From positions 1 through 31,009 of the forward strand of contig NXFV01000211.1 of NCBI GenBank assembly GCA_002803225.1: DNA of 31,009 nucleotides. Reading direction: 5' to 3'. Origin of the DNA: Gamarada debralockiae (taxonomy: Eukaryota > Ascomycota > Leotiomycetes > Helotiales > Hyphodiscaceae). A model generated the notes under the pieces. It was not told the DNA's origin and searched no databases. It saw nothing but the letters and a program-made list of their open reading frames with translations. Numbering within the stretch: position 1 is the stretch's first letter; the number at the start of each line of letters is the position of its first letter. Below are positions 1-8,750 of this stretch, piece by piece. Position numbers and translations under genes: made by a program.

Positions 1-685
1 GTAAATAATAACGGGTTTTCTATATGTGATTTATTTGTAAAATTATTCAAAAGATAAAAAAAAACACAACATAATGTTAGATTATGATTTAGATAATAAA
101 GTATAATAATATAAATGCTTCTTAATTAAAATATACTTTAACTTACTAGATTTTATTTAATGTTGATAATAAACTCGATTTTTGGAGTTACAATTCAGTG
201 CGCTCAGCTTGAAATATAGTCACGTGCGACTATTACTCTATAAGTAAAAAATTCACTTGTTTATTATATATTAAATCACAATAGTATATCTATATAATAA
301 TCTGTGCTAGAATAATATAATAAAGTATAAAAATTTAATTACAACTCTCGATATTTATTTAATTTAGTATACTAGTTAAAAATTTATTTGAGATTTATAT
401 CAGGCGATTAATTTTTGAGAGTTGATAATAAGGTTTAATTAAAAATATCAGGACCTCCCTTTTGTACTCTAGGCCTAATAATTTCCCAGATTGCGTCTTT
501 ATTATTCTATTTTTATATAGTACTTACACTATTAAAAAAAATAATCACGACGTTGAGATAATCTATGATAGAGTTGTCGCGTCAGAAAAATCGACTGTAT
601 TGATGAAAAACGACCGTATTGCTGAAGCCCACTAATTCGTGCGCAGCCGAAAATTAGTGGGTCGTTAAGGCCCACGATTACTAAG
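1..685. other. AT-rich, gene-free block (probable RIP-type decay)
   Basis: The first ~480 bases are visibly very AT-rich (runs of TTTAATT, ATATAATAAT and similar) with no reading frame that resembles a protein. Such blocks are typical of ascomycete repeats eroded by C-to-T mutation. GC content rises abruptly near 550-700, where a degraded gene begins. I cannot name the original repeat. A RIP-index calculation (TpA/ApT and the CpA depletion ratio) would decide the mechanism. Confidence 0.6.
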
Positions 686-1090
686 AACGTCTGCTTCTCT
701 CCTGTTGTCTGGCGCATCCGCCTCATACTTAACTATAAGCACATCTCTTACAGGACTATCTTCCTCGAATTTCCAGACATTGAGCCCACGCAGGAGTACT
801 TCCGGCGCACGCGCGAGGCCTCGCTCGGGCCCTAGCTCGAGGACCTGCTCGACCCGGACAAGGAGGAGGGCTGGAACACGGTGGACGACGCGCTGTCAGC
901 GAGCTGATGCGGACGCACAAGGCCGACGGGCCGTGTGCTGGGCGCCCGGCCGAGCTACACCGACTTCTTCATTACAGGGTCCCTCTAGTGTACAAGGGTA
1001 GTAGATAAGGGGTTGTTCCAGAGGAATATCAAGTATCCTGGTTATACGGAGATTTATGAGGCATGTCTGCCTTACATGGAGAAGGACTGA
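686..1090 (+). pseudogene. Glutathione S-transferase-like pseudogene with internal deletion
   Basis: Reading from about 686 gives an N-terminal GST thioredoxin-fold segment (SPVVWRIRLILNYKHI, then FLEFPDIEPT). It runs directly into text typical of the C-terminal helical domain (YFRRTREASLGP, a TAG stop, then LEDLLDPDKEEGW). After a frameshift near 895-930 the domain resumes (LGARPSYTDFFITGSL, a TAG, then CTRVVDKGLFQRNIKYPGY) and ends with YEACLPYMEKD and a stop at about 1090. In fungal URE2/LigE-like GSTs roughly 100 or more residues separate these parts, so the middle is missing. Two in-frame TAG codons could each come from CAG by a C-to-T change. The family call rests on recognised motifs, not on a search. 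The gene cannot be functional. Confidence 0.6.
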
Positions 1091-1380
1091 GCGGGTGGAA
1101 TCGCAGGGCAAGCCACCACTTAGGTCTTGTAGATGGGATCAAGGACTCACTCACTAGAATAAGGAGATACGACTAAATAATAGTAATCAAACAATGCAAA
1201 ACACTGTACTGATATATGAACAAGTATCTGATTCAAAGGGTATGGCGCTTAAGATAAGTAATGAGTTGGAAATAGTATAGGCACAGGGTGGTTATTATCT
1301 AGAGCTATGGCGAGGTACGCGTGCTTGCCGCGAATGCAAGGAGATTTGTGAAGCAGTGACTCTAAGCCGCTGCAGGTCCA

Positions 1381-2190
1381 GCAGATGAAGAGAGCGATAG
1401 GTTCGCCAAGTTATCTCTACACTGGCGGTCGGCGGTACACTGGGTTAAGAGCATAGCGGGACTCGAAAATGCCCAGGACTTCTTCTATAGTATGAAAAAC
1501 CTAATTTCTTCTATTGATATTAGGCCTGACTAGGACGCCTTAGAAAAAAGTGGAGGACTAAACATAATCATAGCCTCGGATTGATGGCTAAAGCAGCTCA
1601 AATATCTTATTAATAACGTGGAGGAAAAAGAGAAGCTCTCAAGACCCTAAAATAAGGTACTACAAGTCTTAAAGAGAGTATATCTAGTAGAACTAACAGC
1701 CAGGTATATAGAGGAAATTAATGCCGAGAAAGCTGTGCCTAAAAATGGATGACTCTCTGAAGGATAAGTTTATTGGTCCTTCTTTTCCTAGAAACTATTA
1801 AGTATAAGAGCAAGAAGGCTAGTAATGGGAAGAGGGGCAAGTAGGCTAGCAAAGGGAAGAAAGGCAAGCAGGTGAGTGATGAGGAAAGTCAGGAGAGGAA
1901 GAAGAAGCGTGAACAAGTAGGGAGGGTAATTGAGTATTTCATAACCCGGTTGGGGAAGCCGCTGTTGAGTATGGTCCAGCGCTATGGCCATGGCATCCTG
2001 CTTCTACTCCCTGGAGACCTGACGGAAATGAGGTAAATTCTCGCCTCTCTACTAATGAGACTCATTACTCTAGTTCACTGATTATGAGGCTTCATAGTCT
2101 GCAGAAGGGTCAGGATCAAGATATCGTAGACTATATCTATTTCTATTATCCGGGGTTAGAGGAGTAGATCAGTAACCTGTCCGCCCTCCT
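1381..2190 (+). pseudogene. Decayed coding region of unknown family
   Basis: From 1381 a single frame runs 123 codons to a TGA at 1750-1752, interrupted by only three stops (TAG, TGA, TAA). It reads as a normal soluble helical protein (FAKLSLHWRSAVHWVKSIAG; WLKQLKYLINNVEEKEKL; VLKRVYLVELTARYIEEI). Farther on, 1800-2035 encodes a Lys-rich stretch and then GKPLLSMVQRYGHGILLLLP. Bases 2085-2165 read LHSLQKGQDQDIVDYIYFYY, which loosely recalls retrotransposon Gag text. I do not recognise the family. The region lies between a dead GST gene and transposon debris, so a transposon-borne protein is possible but unproven. Confidence 0.35.
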
Positions 2191-2295
2191 TCCAAGCAGA
2201 ATAGCACAAGGCCTCCCAGTAAGACAGCTAGTGATCAAGACAATTCCTTATCACAAGTTGTTAAGTCATCCTTTAGAAGAGCTATTTCAGGAGCA

Positions 2296-2680
2296 ATCTG
2301 GCCAATCGGAAGAAAATCCTCTATTCCCCAGAATCTTGACAGACTACCACATAAGTAATCCAGGCTATTTAAGAGAGAATACTCGTTTCCTCAGGGCGAT
2401 AACCGTCCGGCATAATAACAATTCGGCCAGCAAAGAGGAAAAGTGCCTTATTTCCACGGCGACAAACTACCAGTACAAGTGTCATTCGGCCAATGTAAAG
2501 CAAAATCCTCCTCTCCCCAGCACGATAAGCTGCTGACACAAGAGTTATTCGGTGACTTTGGAAGAGGATCCTCTATCCTGAGGCACAATAATTGGCAGTA
2601 ACGCGGCGAGTTTGGAGCACAAGATCTCTTCGGAGACTTTAAAAGAGAGCCCTCTTTTACCGCACCAAACAACTTTTCTC
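2296..2680 (+). repeat. Degenerate 63-bp tandem repeat (21-codon period)
   Basis: Phe-Gly codons recur exactly 63 bases apart at 2422, 2485, 2548 and 2611, and a further Phe codon falls at 2674. The same register extends upstream to 2359 and 2296 with weaker similarity. In this frame the units begin FGQQRGKVPYF, FGQCKAKSSSPQHDKLL, FGDFGRGSSIL and FGAQDLFGDFKREPSF. Two upstream units share a basic residue cluster followed by a Pro-Gln pair. Units differ strongly in DNA sequence and carry stops, so this is an old coding or minisatellite array and not a recent expansion. Confidence 0.6.
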
Positions 2681-2797
2681 TGTTAAATGAATCTGGTGAT
2701 AAAATTCCGTTGTCAATCAATCTTTAAATTGGGATTTCTCGTCACATCCTTCGGACATGCTGTAAGCGCCACGGCAAACTCATTGTTCCAGTCTAAT

Positions 2798-2854
2798 TAA
2801 CTGATTTCCGGCTCAAATCCCACCCCAGCCCAAATCCCCTCTTTTACACCTAAA
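2798..2854 (+). repeat. Left terminal inverted repeat of the 1.8-kb element
   Basis: It begins TAAC at a TA dinucleotide and contains GCTCAAATCCCACCCC. It pairs with 4546-4603 on the opposite strand, with several mismatches and three one-base gaps. Confidence 0.55.
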
Positions 2855-3133
2855 TCAACAAGAAAACAACTTTTATATCTTACTCTACAATACTTCTATT
2901 ACTTTGATTGATTGATTGATTCTTACACTGATATGGCTAAAGAGCTACTCAGGAAACTATTCTATAATACCCTAGGAAACCTCTCCGGACAAAAACCTAG
3001 GACCTGCCTGTCTACATGCCTGCTATTCGTCAGCGCGCCGCCGGCGTTCCAAAGCCTAGTTTTCAGCCGAAGCTATACTAGGAACCCCAACATGTCATTA
3101 CACTAAGGCCCCTCGGCCCGCTCCTTACTCCCA

Positions 3134-3430
3134 CTAGTCCCTCGCCGGCATCTCGCCACCTCTGTACAAGAGCTGCCTTGCCACATCGTACTGCCTTAGC
3201 CTTCCTGTTTCAATGAACCACTTTGCTATTACTGCTATCGTTCTCTTCTCAGAGAGTAGCTTGTGGGTGTCTGGCATGCGGCCGAGGCTATCCCTCTCCT
3301 CTAAAAGACACTCCCCAACTACATGTCGAGCCGTCTCAGCACTAGTATCGCACTGGCACCTCGCCGACTCGACGCCGGGGACTCGCATCCGTCCCAAGAA
3401 AGGTGCTAGTCCAATGCACCATATGCGCAT
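3134..3430 (-). mobile_element. 3' end of a Tad-type LINE polyprotein (fragment)
   Basis: On the minus strand this open stretch reads IGLAPFLGRMRVPG, then CQCDTSAETARHVVGEC, and ends KWFIETGRLRQYDVARQLL before a stop. A Gly-Leu-x-x-Phe-Leu segment followed by a Val-Pro-Gly, a Cys-x-Cys pair and a conserved His and Cys is the usual C-terminal end of fungal Tad-clade LINE reverse-transcriptase proteins, after the RNase H region. No reverse-transcriptase motif is present upstream (higher coordinates), so only the last ~100 residues remain, which fits the 5' truncation common in LINE copies. It lies inside the inverted-repeat element. Confidence 0.6.
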
Positions 3431-3533
3431 CTAGACTAGTATCGAGCTCTTAGCCTTTCTTAGGTTGCAATGAAGACCTAAGATCTCAATCGATGGCTCG
3501 CCGTCAGTTTGATCAGCACGTGGCGGCCGCTTG

Positions 3534-3835
3534 TCAGCTTTCTTCCTTGTCTTCCCATGCTCGGAGCACTGCCATCTGTGCCTTTGAGCTACGTTGTCCC
3601 ATAGCTAGCTGTTCGTCGGCTTCTAGCCAGGAAGCCGCCCAGCGGCCTTTTGCCTGCCCTGGGGTGAGTCTCGGCCCCTTCCGTCTCCTTCTTTGCAGCC
3701 TTCTTCTAATTGCCCTACAGGCCTTCTCAATTTCCTGCTGTTGCTTCGAGCCAGCTAGTCTCTGGCGAAAGCCTGCTACTAGACCACACAAGTGTAGGTC
3801 TAGTGGCGGGACGAACGTCTCAACCTCTAGGTTCT
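3534..3835 (-). pseudogene. Basic, coiled-coil-like transposon ORF fragment
   Basis: The minus strand encodes about 100 residues without a stop: VETFVPPLDLHLCGLVAGF, then a Gln/Arg/Lys-rich helix (RLAGSKQQQEIEKACRAI; RRRLQRRRRKGPRLTPGQAK) and an acidic tail ending DKEES. C-terminal tails of pogo/Fot1 transposases often have such a basic RRRRKG-x-LTP segment, which would suit its position inside an inverted-repeat element. A LINE ORF1 product is an alternative. No DDE catalytic motif can be seen, so the assignment is inference. Confidence 0.3.
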
Positions 3836-3947
3836 AAATGGTGGTGTCCTGAAGGTCCCTGAGACCACACGGAGGCACTTGTTCTGTAGGTTCTGAATGG
3901 GGGTGGTCCTGAAGGCCCCTGAGACCACACGAAGGCACTTGTTCTGT
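3829..3947. repeat. Direct tandem duplication, two ~60-bp units
   Basis: Units 3829-3887 and 3888-3947 both begin AGGTTCT, contain GGTCCTGAAGG or a close variant, then CTGAGACCACAC, and end GGCACTTGTTCTGT. They differ at only a few positions, so this duplication is younger than the decay around it. Confidence 0.75.
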
Positions 3948-4039
3948 AGGACCTGGAGCTTCTTTACTTGTCCCTTTGGCTTGTCTCTCTTGCCCCGGCT
4001 GTCGGCCGGCGAGAACCGGGCTGACGCCTTCCATTACTT

Positions 4040-4545
4040 TAATTCCTATTTAGAACCTTACGAATATATATTTTAAGACATACTTTAAATTTTTTTTATT
4101 TTATTATCAAAAGGATATAGTAGTAATTAATTAAAATTTTATTATTTTTTACACCTCAATATCGTATTTTATACAAGCTACAAATAAATATTTAAAGTAC
4201 TGGCTTTTTAAAAATAAAATATAAAATAATAGTAAACATACTCTTAGGAATTTTTTTATTAGCTTTGTTTAATAAGTTAAAATTTTAATATGAGTTTTAT
4301 ACAAAATTCATTGAAAAAATAGATTAAAATTTTTAAATCTTATATTAAAAGAACTATATAACTTTTTATATTTTTTTGATTAAAGTATTAAAATTTTTTA
4401 AATCTTATATATTAAAAGAACTATATAACTTTTTATATTTTTTTGATTAAAGTATTAAAATTTGTTTACTTCTAACTAATTATTTAAAAGAGTATATAAT
4501 TACTACAACTAGTTGTCTTAATATAATTAACTTAAATAAAGGACT
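4040..4545. other. AT-rich interior block of the element
   Basis: This ~500-base stretch is almost entirely A and T, with sharp borders to GC-richer sequence on both sides, the right border being the terminal repeat. It has no protein-like frame. It fits RIP-type decay of part of the element, though a naturally AT-rich insert is possible. Confidence 0.5.
4324..4454. repeat. AT-rich tandem duplication (64 + 67 bp)
   Basis: Units 4324-4387 and 4388-4454 are nearly identical. Each starts TTAAAATTTTT, contains AAAAGAACTATATAAC and ends GATTAAAGTA; the second has three extra bases. Because both copies share the AT-rich state, the duplication probably came after the decay. Confidence 0.75.
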
Positions 4546-4603
4546 TTTAGTGTAAAAAGGCAGGATTTCGGCCGGGGTGGGATTTTGAGCGGGATCTCGG
4601 TTA
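4546..4603 (-). repeat. Right terminal inverted repeat of the 1.8-kb element
   Basis: The reverse complement begins TAACCGAGATCCCGCTC and matches the left repeat at 2798-2854. It is GC-rich and marks an abrupt boundary with the AT-rich interior. Confidence 0.55.
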
Positions 4604-5949
4604 CTAAGCTTCCTCCTTAGTCGTGCTTGGTGTGTATTTAAAGAAGCTAGCTAATATCACCAAATAGAAGCCTGACTACACGTCTTGAGGTGAATCACAG
4701 ATCAATGCATGAGGCTATGTCATATCAGAAGATCCTGATTTTTATGGTCAGCTGAATATCAACAATGGCTTTGTCAACCCTCTTGATCGAAGCTCACCAG
4801 CTATTTATAATCAGCACAAGAACCTCTTTATCAACCCTCATGGTCAAAGACTACTAGTGGCTAAGTAAGAGCCTAGTTAAGGAGGCCGGCCTGTGAATCT
4901 AAAAGCCAAGTACGATCGCCACACGTAGAAGTACAAAACGACAATAAAAATCAATCTACCTGGAATTGCAATTGAATCTCAGAATAGACGCTGGGTCTCT
5001 AACTAATAACAAAAGAAACTGGGCATATTATCACGGAGTTATAGTGTGCAAAACGGATGAACCTATTTCAAGTATAAACATTTTCTTTGGTATCTGTTCA
5101 ATTGCAAATATACATTCTTTAGTATTGATAGTGACTGCTAATTAAAGATTCGATTGCCTATTGTCTTAAGCCTTGAAAATACTAAAATCAAGTCTGCTCA
5201 ACTGATCTTCTAGGCTTCTAAGAGATGCCTCAATTTATTTTCTGATACCGCAGCATTCCACTCTACGTATCCAGTTAGACACAAGATAGTCTTCCTTAAT
5301 CTAATCAGTTGGATCATATATAGTTGGAACCCGCATCTCTCGAATCTGCTAACTCAAATGACAAAATGATATACTAATGAATGGTAGAGCGGGCGATGGC
5401 CGTAGCACGATGCTCACGGAACCCTTAATGATGGCTCCTAATACCATAGCGTCGTACTGAAATGCTCCAGCATCACATATACATCGAGGGGCTGGGTCTA
5501 ATAGTTTTCGATAAGGCTTTTTAATGTAGAGATAGTATCTGAAATCGCTTGCTGCCTCTTATTTTCAACTGTATCTATAATAGTGTCAGTTGAGCTGTAT
5601 TTGGGGGGGGGCGGGATATAGTGGCATTTTTAGGACTAGCTTGATATCTCAGGAGCTGAAATACACGGAGGGGAAGAGCTCTCCTATACCACAAAAGAGG
5701 GGAAATACAGGCTATCCCGATTAGGCAATTCCAACCAACAAATAATTTGTCCAAAGTAAAGTTCAGCCTATCCAAAAATGTATACCAAGAACCACAGTGT
5801 GATCGGAAGGTCCTTAGCTCCTATGGTACTATCTCTCTCTCTCTCTATAATCTGCGTTATATACTTGAATCTGTCAGGGTTCTCGAAGATCTAGAAGACA
5901 CAAAGCCAAGGGATCTAATCATCTGTCAACCTTTGTGGAACTTCCTGCT
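4604..5949. other. Degenerate intergenic stretch, no intact gene
   Basis: No frame of convincing length is present. A plus-strand segment at about 4728-4870 stays open for some 45 codons, with a short internal echo (NNGFVNPLD and KNLFINPHG), and may be coding debris. Bases 5605-5613 hold a run of nine G. Weak minus-strand protein-like text continues into the BTB pseudogene but is broken by many stops. I see nothing else. Confidence 0.4.
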
Positions 5950-6385
5950 CTAAAGCTTTAATCCATATAAGAATACCTCCACCACTTTATGTAGCTGATA
6001 TTTATCAACCTGAATCGTGATGTGCATCAATAATTAGAAGTCAACTATACGTAAGACTTTTCTGGTATGCCCGTGAATGATATCCAGCAGAGCCGAGAAA
6101 GCGACTGGATCATCGTCTGGGAGAGGGAGCTCCAAGTAGCCTGTAAATCGAAGTGCCTGATCTCTCCTTGAAATGATCCCGAAGCATGGCTTCAAAACCT
6201 GATGAAGCGAGGATCAGATGCCTCGATAAACCAGTATTCAGACATCTAACCCAACGTTTTCTTGGACTAGAGTACTCTTAGCTCCACTCTCCGCAGGCGT
6301 TCCGCCTCGAAGTCCGATTATATTCTGAGCAACTGTTTATGATCAACATAATATCCCCGTTCGGGTCAAACACATGGTCTGCCAT
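5950..6385 (-). pseudogene. BTB/POZ-domain protein pseudogene
   Basis: On the minus strand from ~6385 the text reads DHVFDPNGDIMLIINS, then LSRHLILASSGFEAML and RDHFKE. After a frameshift near 6165 it continues LELPLPDDDPVAFSALLDII and HGHTRKVLRIVDF, a TAA at 6034-6036, then ITIQVDKYQLHKVVEVF. This is the order of a fungal BTB/POZ domain: a substrate-like first strand (DPNGD-[IV]), the surface helix L-x-LAS-x-x-F-x-AML, and the D-P-x-AF...IIHG segment followed by VDKYQ. Such proteins are often adaptors for Cul3 ubiquitin ligases. The region between SEYN and RCLN also contains a stop. No intact start or C-terminal region remains. Confidence 0.65.
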
Positions 6386-7240
6386 CCTAGAACTAGTTGT
6401 ATAACCCCAACAATCCTCCGCTTGAAAGTGATGCTCTATATAGAGACGCGTAATAAATTCACGTTTGGTAGAGGTTGTAAGAGAGGCAAATCAGGGACAT
6501 TTCATGAGGAATGTCGGGTTGATCTACTGGCTTTTGTCTTCGTCTGAATATTGTAATACTTCTGTTGAGCCCACATGGCCTCGTCAATTTTCGCCCAGGT
6601 AGAACCAGTAGCGATGCCCGCAGATGCAGACAAAGCAATTAGCGGAGCAGCTGCAGGAATCCAGATTTGTCGCGAATGAGTTGTTGGAGAGAAGGTTGAG
6701 GAGTGCACAGGTCCCAGGTGGCAGGTCTTGCCCCGATGCCCCCACCAATGCACGTGCTCGAGCCCATCTCAGCCATCAACCCCGCCAATTAGCATGTACT
6801 TTTCATCTGCAATGAGATCGAAACACGTAATTGGGGCTTGACACAAGTGCTGTCCCTCAAGCCACTTACAATATCTGCTGTGACTCAGACAGCCTCTGCA
6901 TGATGCGAAAGACCTCAAATAGAGCTTTAATGCGTATGATGATAAGGACGCAGCTGGCCATAGCGAATCCGAGCATCGAGACACTCACCCCATTGTGAAG
7001 CCTTCTTTCTCCATCTTGATTTCCGCGCCCCAGTAACACCCCAAGGCCGATAAAGGAGGTGTGACGTGTCATGAGCGTAAAAGAGAAATAGCTGGCATTA
7101 TATGATAAGGACGTGGTGGAAGCTATCCAAACGTCAATCCATTCGGGAGAGAAAATTCAACCTCTACGGCAGGACATATATTTTCTCTTAGTCACGTTAT
7201 CATATCATATTCTTTGGGTAGAAACGAGGAATCACGCATC
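6386..7240. other. Intergenic region with coding-like fragments
   Basis: A minus-strand frame starting with ATG at 7072 gives 68 codons with one hydrophobic segment (MLGFAMASCVLIII) and contains two donor-like sites (GTGAGT, GTAAGT), but no splice I tried kept a frame open. A second minus-strand open stretch at 6502-6753 looks low in information. These could be decayed exons upstream of the BTB remnant. The last ~150 bases must include the promoter of the gene starting at 7241. Confidence 0.3.
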
Positions 7241-8750
7241 ATGTCTAAGACCTCGAAAAGCCATGGAGACGAAGAATCACTCGCGAAGTCTACTTCGAAA
7301 TGGCCGTTGGACGAGTTGGGAATGATATTCAATGACCCTAGTAACGTGCTTCTTTTAAAGGCCGGGATTGCTCGAAGATACAAAGAATTGGGGCTGGCTA
7401 ATCTATTGATCCTCCAAAAGGAGATACGTGATATACAGCGCAAGCTGACGTATTTGAACGAAGTCCTGAAAGTCGCAAAGGAGGAGCAGCAGGAGGAGCA
7501 GCAGGAGGAGCAGCAGGAGCAGCAGGAGGAGCAGCAGGAGGAGCAGCAGGAGGAGCAGCAGGAGGAGCAGCAGGGGAAGCAGCAGGATGAGCAGCCGGCG
7601 ACGGCAAAGGCGGGGGAGAAGCCGCCGGTGGCGAAGGTAGGGGCCCCAAAGAAAGTTGTGGAGGTAGTTGTGGAGGAAGTCGCCGAAGAAGTGGTGGAGG
7701 AAGTCGTGGAGAAAGTCGTGGAGGAAGTCGTGGAGGAGGTCGTGGAGGAGGTCGTGGAGGAGGTCGTGGAGGAAGTCGTGGAGGAAGTCGTGGAAGAAGC
7801 TCCGAACGAAGATAAGAACAAGGCGTCAAATGAGATTCAAAATAAAGCCCAGAATGAAGCCCCGAAGAGCGTCTTAGCCAAAGTCTTGAAGAAAGTCTCG
7901 GAGAAAGTTATCATTGGAAGACTGGAGGAGGTATTGAATATCCAGAAGAAGCTCTCAAGACGGGAGGTGTTAGATCTACTTCGGATGAACTCCTTAAGCA
8001 AGGAGGTATTGAATACAGTCCGGAAGAAGCTCTCAAGCCGGGAGGAGGTGTTAAATACAGTCCGGAAGAAGCTCCCAATAATTGCAAGGAGGGAGGCTAA
8101 ACACCTGATGCACGTGTTACGAGACTATAGTAAGCGTCACTTATTCAGTAAGTCACAATCATGACCATTCACTTATATACTTGCAGATCGCGCTCTACTA
8201 GAGCAACGCCAGGTTCTCTGTCTGCCCGAGCCATCCAAAAAATCTCTAGACAAAATACCAATCAGGGACCTTCTTGATAGAGAAGGCCAGTGGGGGAAAG
8301 GAACTGATTTCCTCTCATTGGATCCTTGTAGCTGTCCCCCATTATGCCCTCCTAAGGGTCTTCTTAGATTTTTCAGCTTGGCTCCACCGCCCGAAAGAAA
8401 TCCATCCGAAGTCCTAACATGGCTTGCTAAGGTTCTCCTTACGGCGTTCCTCGCCATGGTCCCTGCAGCTAGTATCGCCATGTTATACGCAATACCAACG
8501 ACATATGCAAGACTTGGGACAATTGTAGGAGAGGCGGCGGTCTTGATTTCCGGACTTGCGCTATTGATACTAATAGATCACGACATTCTGGGAAATCAAG
8601 AAATTCTTTCATTCATGGTCGGGTAAGTGTGCTTCTAGGCTAAGGCACTGGACTGTCTTTCTTCGGTCTCTTGAGAAATTGAGACTAACGAATCCAAGCC
8701 TTGCAGCAGTCCAGGTTATTTTTGTAGGATCGGTCGCTGGTTTTCATTAA
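7241..8750 (+). CDS. DUF6594-type membrane protein with Glu-rich repeat inserts
   Basis: The model has three exons (7241-8129, 8187-8622, 8699-8750; 458 aa) starting at the first ATG; the frame upstream opens only with TTG. The conserved N-terminal part (about residues 20-80: FNDPSNVLLLKAGIARRYKE, then LLILQKEIRDIQRKL) and the motif after the first intron (LRDYN, then RALLEQRQVL and LPEPSKKSL) match the usual DUF6594 layout of fungal membrane proteins. Three C-terminal hydrophobic segments follow (about 372-400, 406-430, 443-458), the last reading AAVQVIFVGSVAG. Between the domains lie an EEQQ repeat (~81-111), a VVEE repeat (~140-187) and a Lys-rich repeat (~229-281), all absent from typical members. 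Intron 1 is 57 bp (GTAAGC, TTGCAG). Intron 2 needs the AAG acceptor at 8698 to stay in frame. Function of the family is unknown. Confidence 0.7.
7481..7572 (+). repeat. 12-bp coding minisatellite (Glu-Glu-Gln-Gln)
   Basis: GAGGAGCAGCAG is repeated about eight times within exon 1 of the DUF6594-type gene, with one shortened unit. It encodes a highly charged helix likely to form a coiled coil. High unit identity points to recent slippage. Confidence 0.85.
7658..7800 (+). repeat. 12-bp coding minisatellite (Val-Val-Glu-Glu)
   Basis: About eleven units of the type GTCGTGGAGGAR occur in frame in the same exon. Units differ only at third-base A/G positions and a few early variants (an Ala-Glu-Glu and an Glu-Lys unit). 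The hydrophobic and acidic alternation differs from the EEQQ array, so two separate expansions occurred in one gene. Confidence 0.85.

Larger units (their letters stand above)
2798..4603. mobile_element. 1.8-kb mosaic element with terminal inverted repeats (Tc1/mariner-pogo-like)
   Basis: Bases 2798-2854 and the reverse complement of 4546-4603 align over almost their whole length (about 47 of 59 columns by eye). Both begin TAAC, share GCTCAAA and then TCCCACCCC, and continue through AAATCC and ACAC. Both outer ends fall at a TA dinucleotide, the target duplicated by Tc1/mariner elements. The length of about 1.8 kb suits a Fot1/pogo-type element. The interior carries a LINE 3' fragment, a Lys/Arg-rich minus-strand ORF, a small tandem duplication and an AT-rich block, and no intact DDE transposase is visible. 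Whether the LINE fragment was captured or inserted later cannot be told from one copy. Confidence 0.55.

Noticed and set aside
7192..7829. Two long minus-strand frames rich in Thr/Ser and Pro/Ala, looking like mucin-type proteins
   Set aside because: They are the antisense readings of the EEQQ and VVEE coding repeats; a 12-bp repeat keeps several frames open. The plus strand has the family-conserved flanks.
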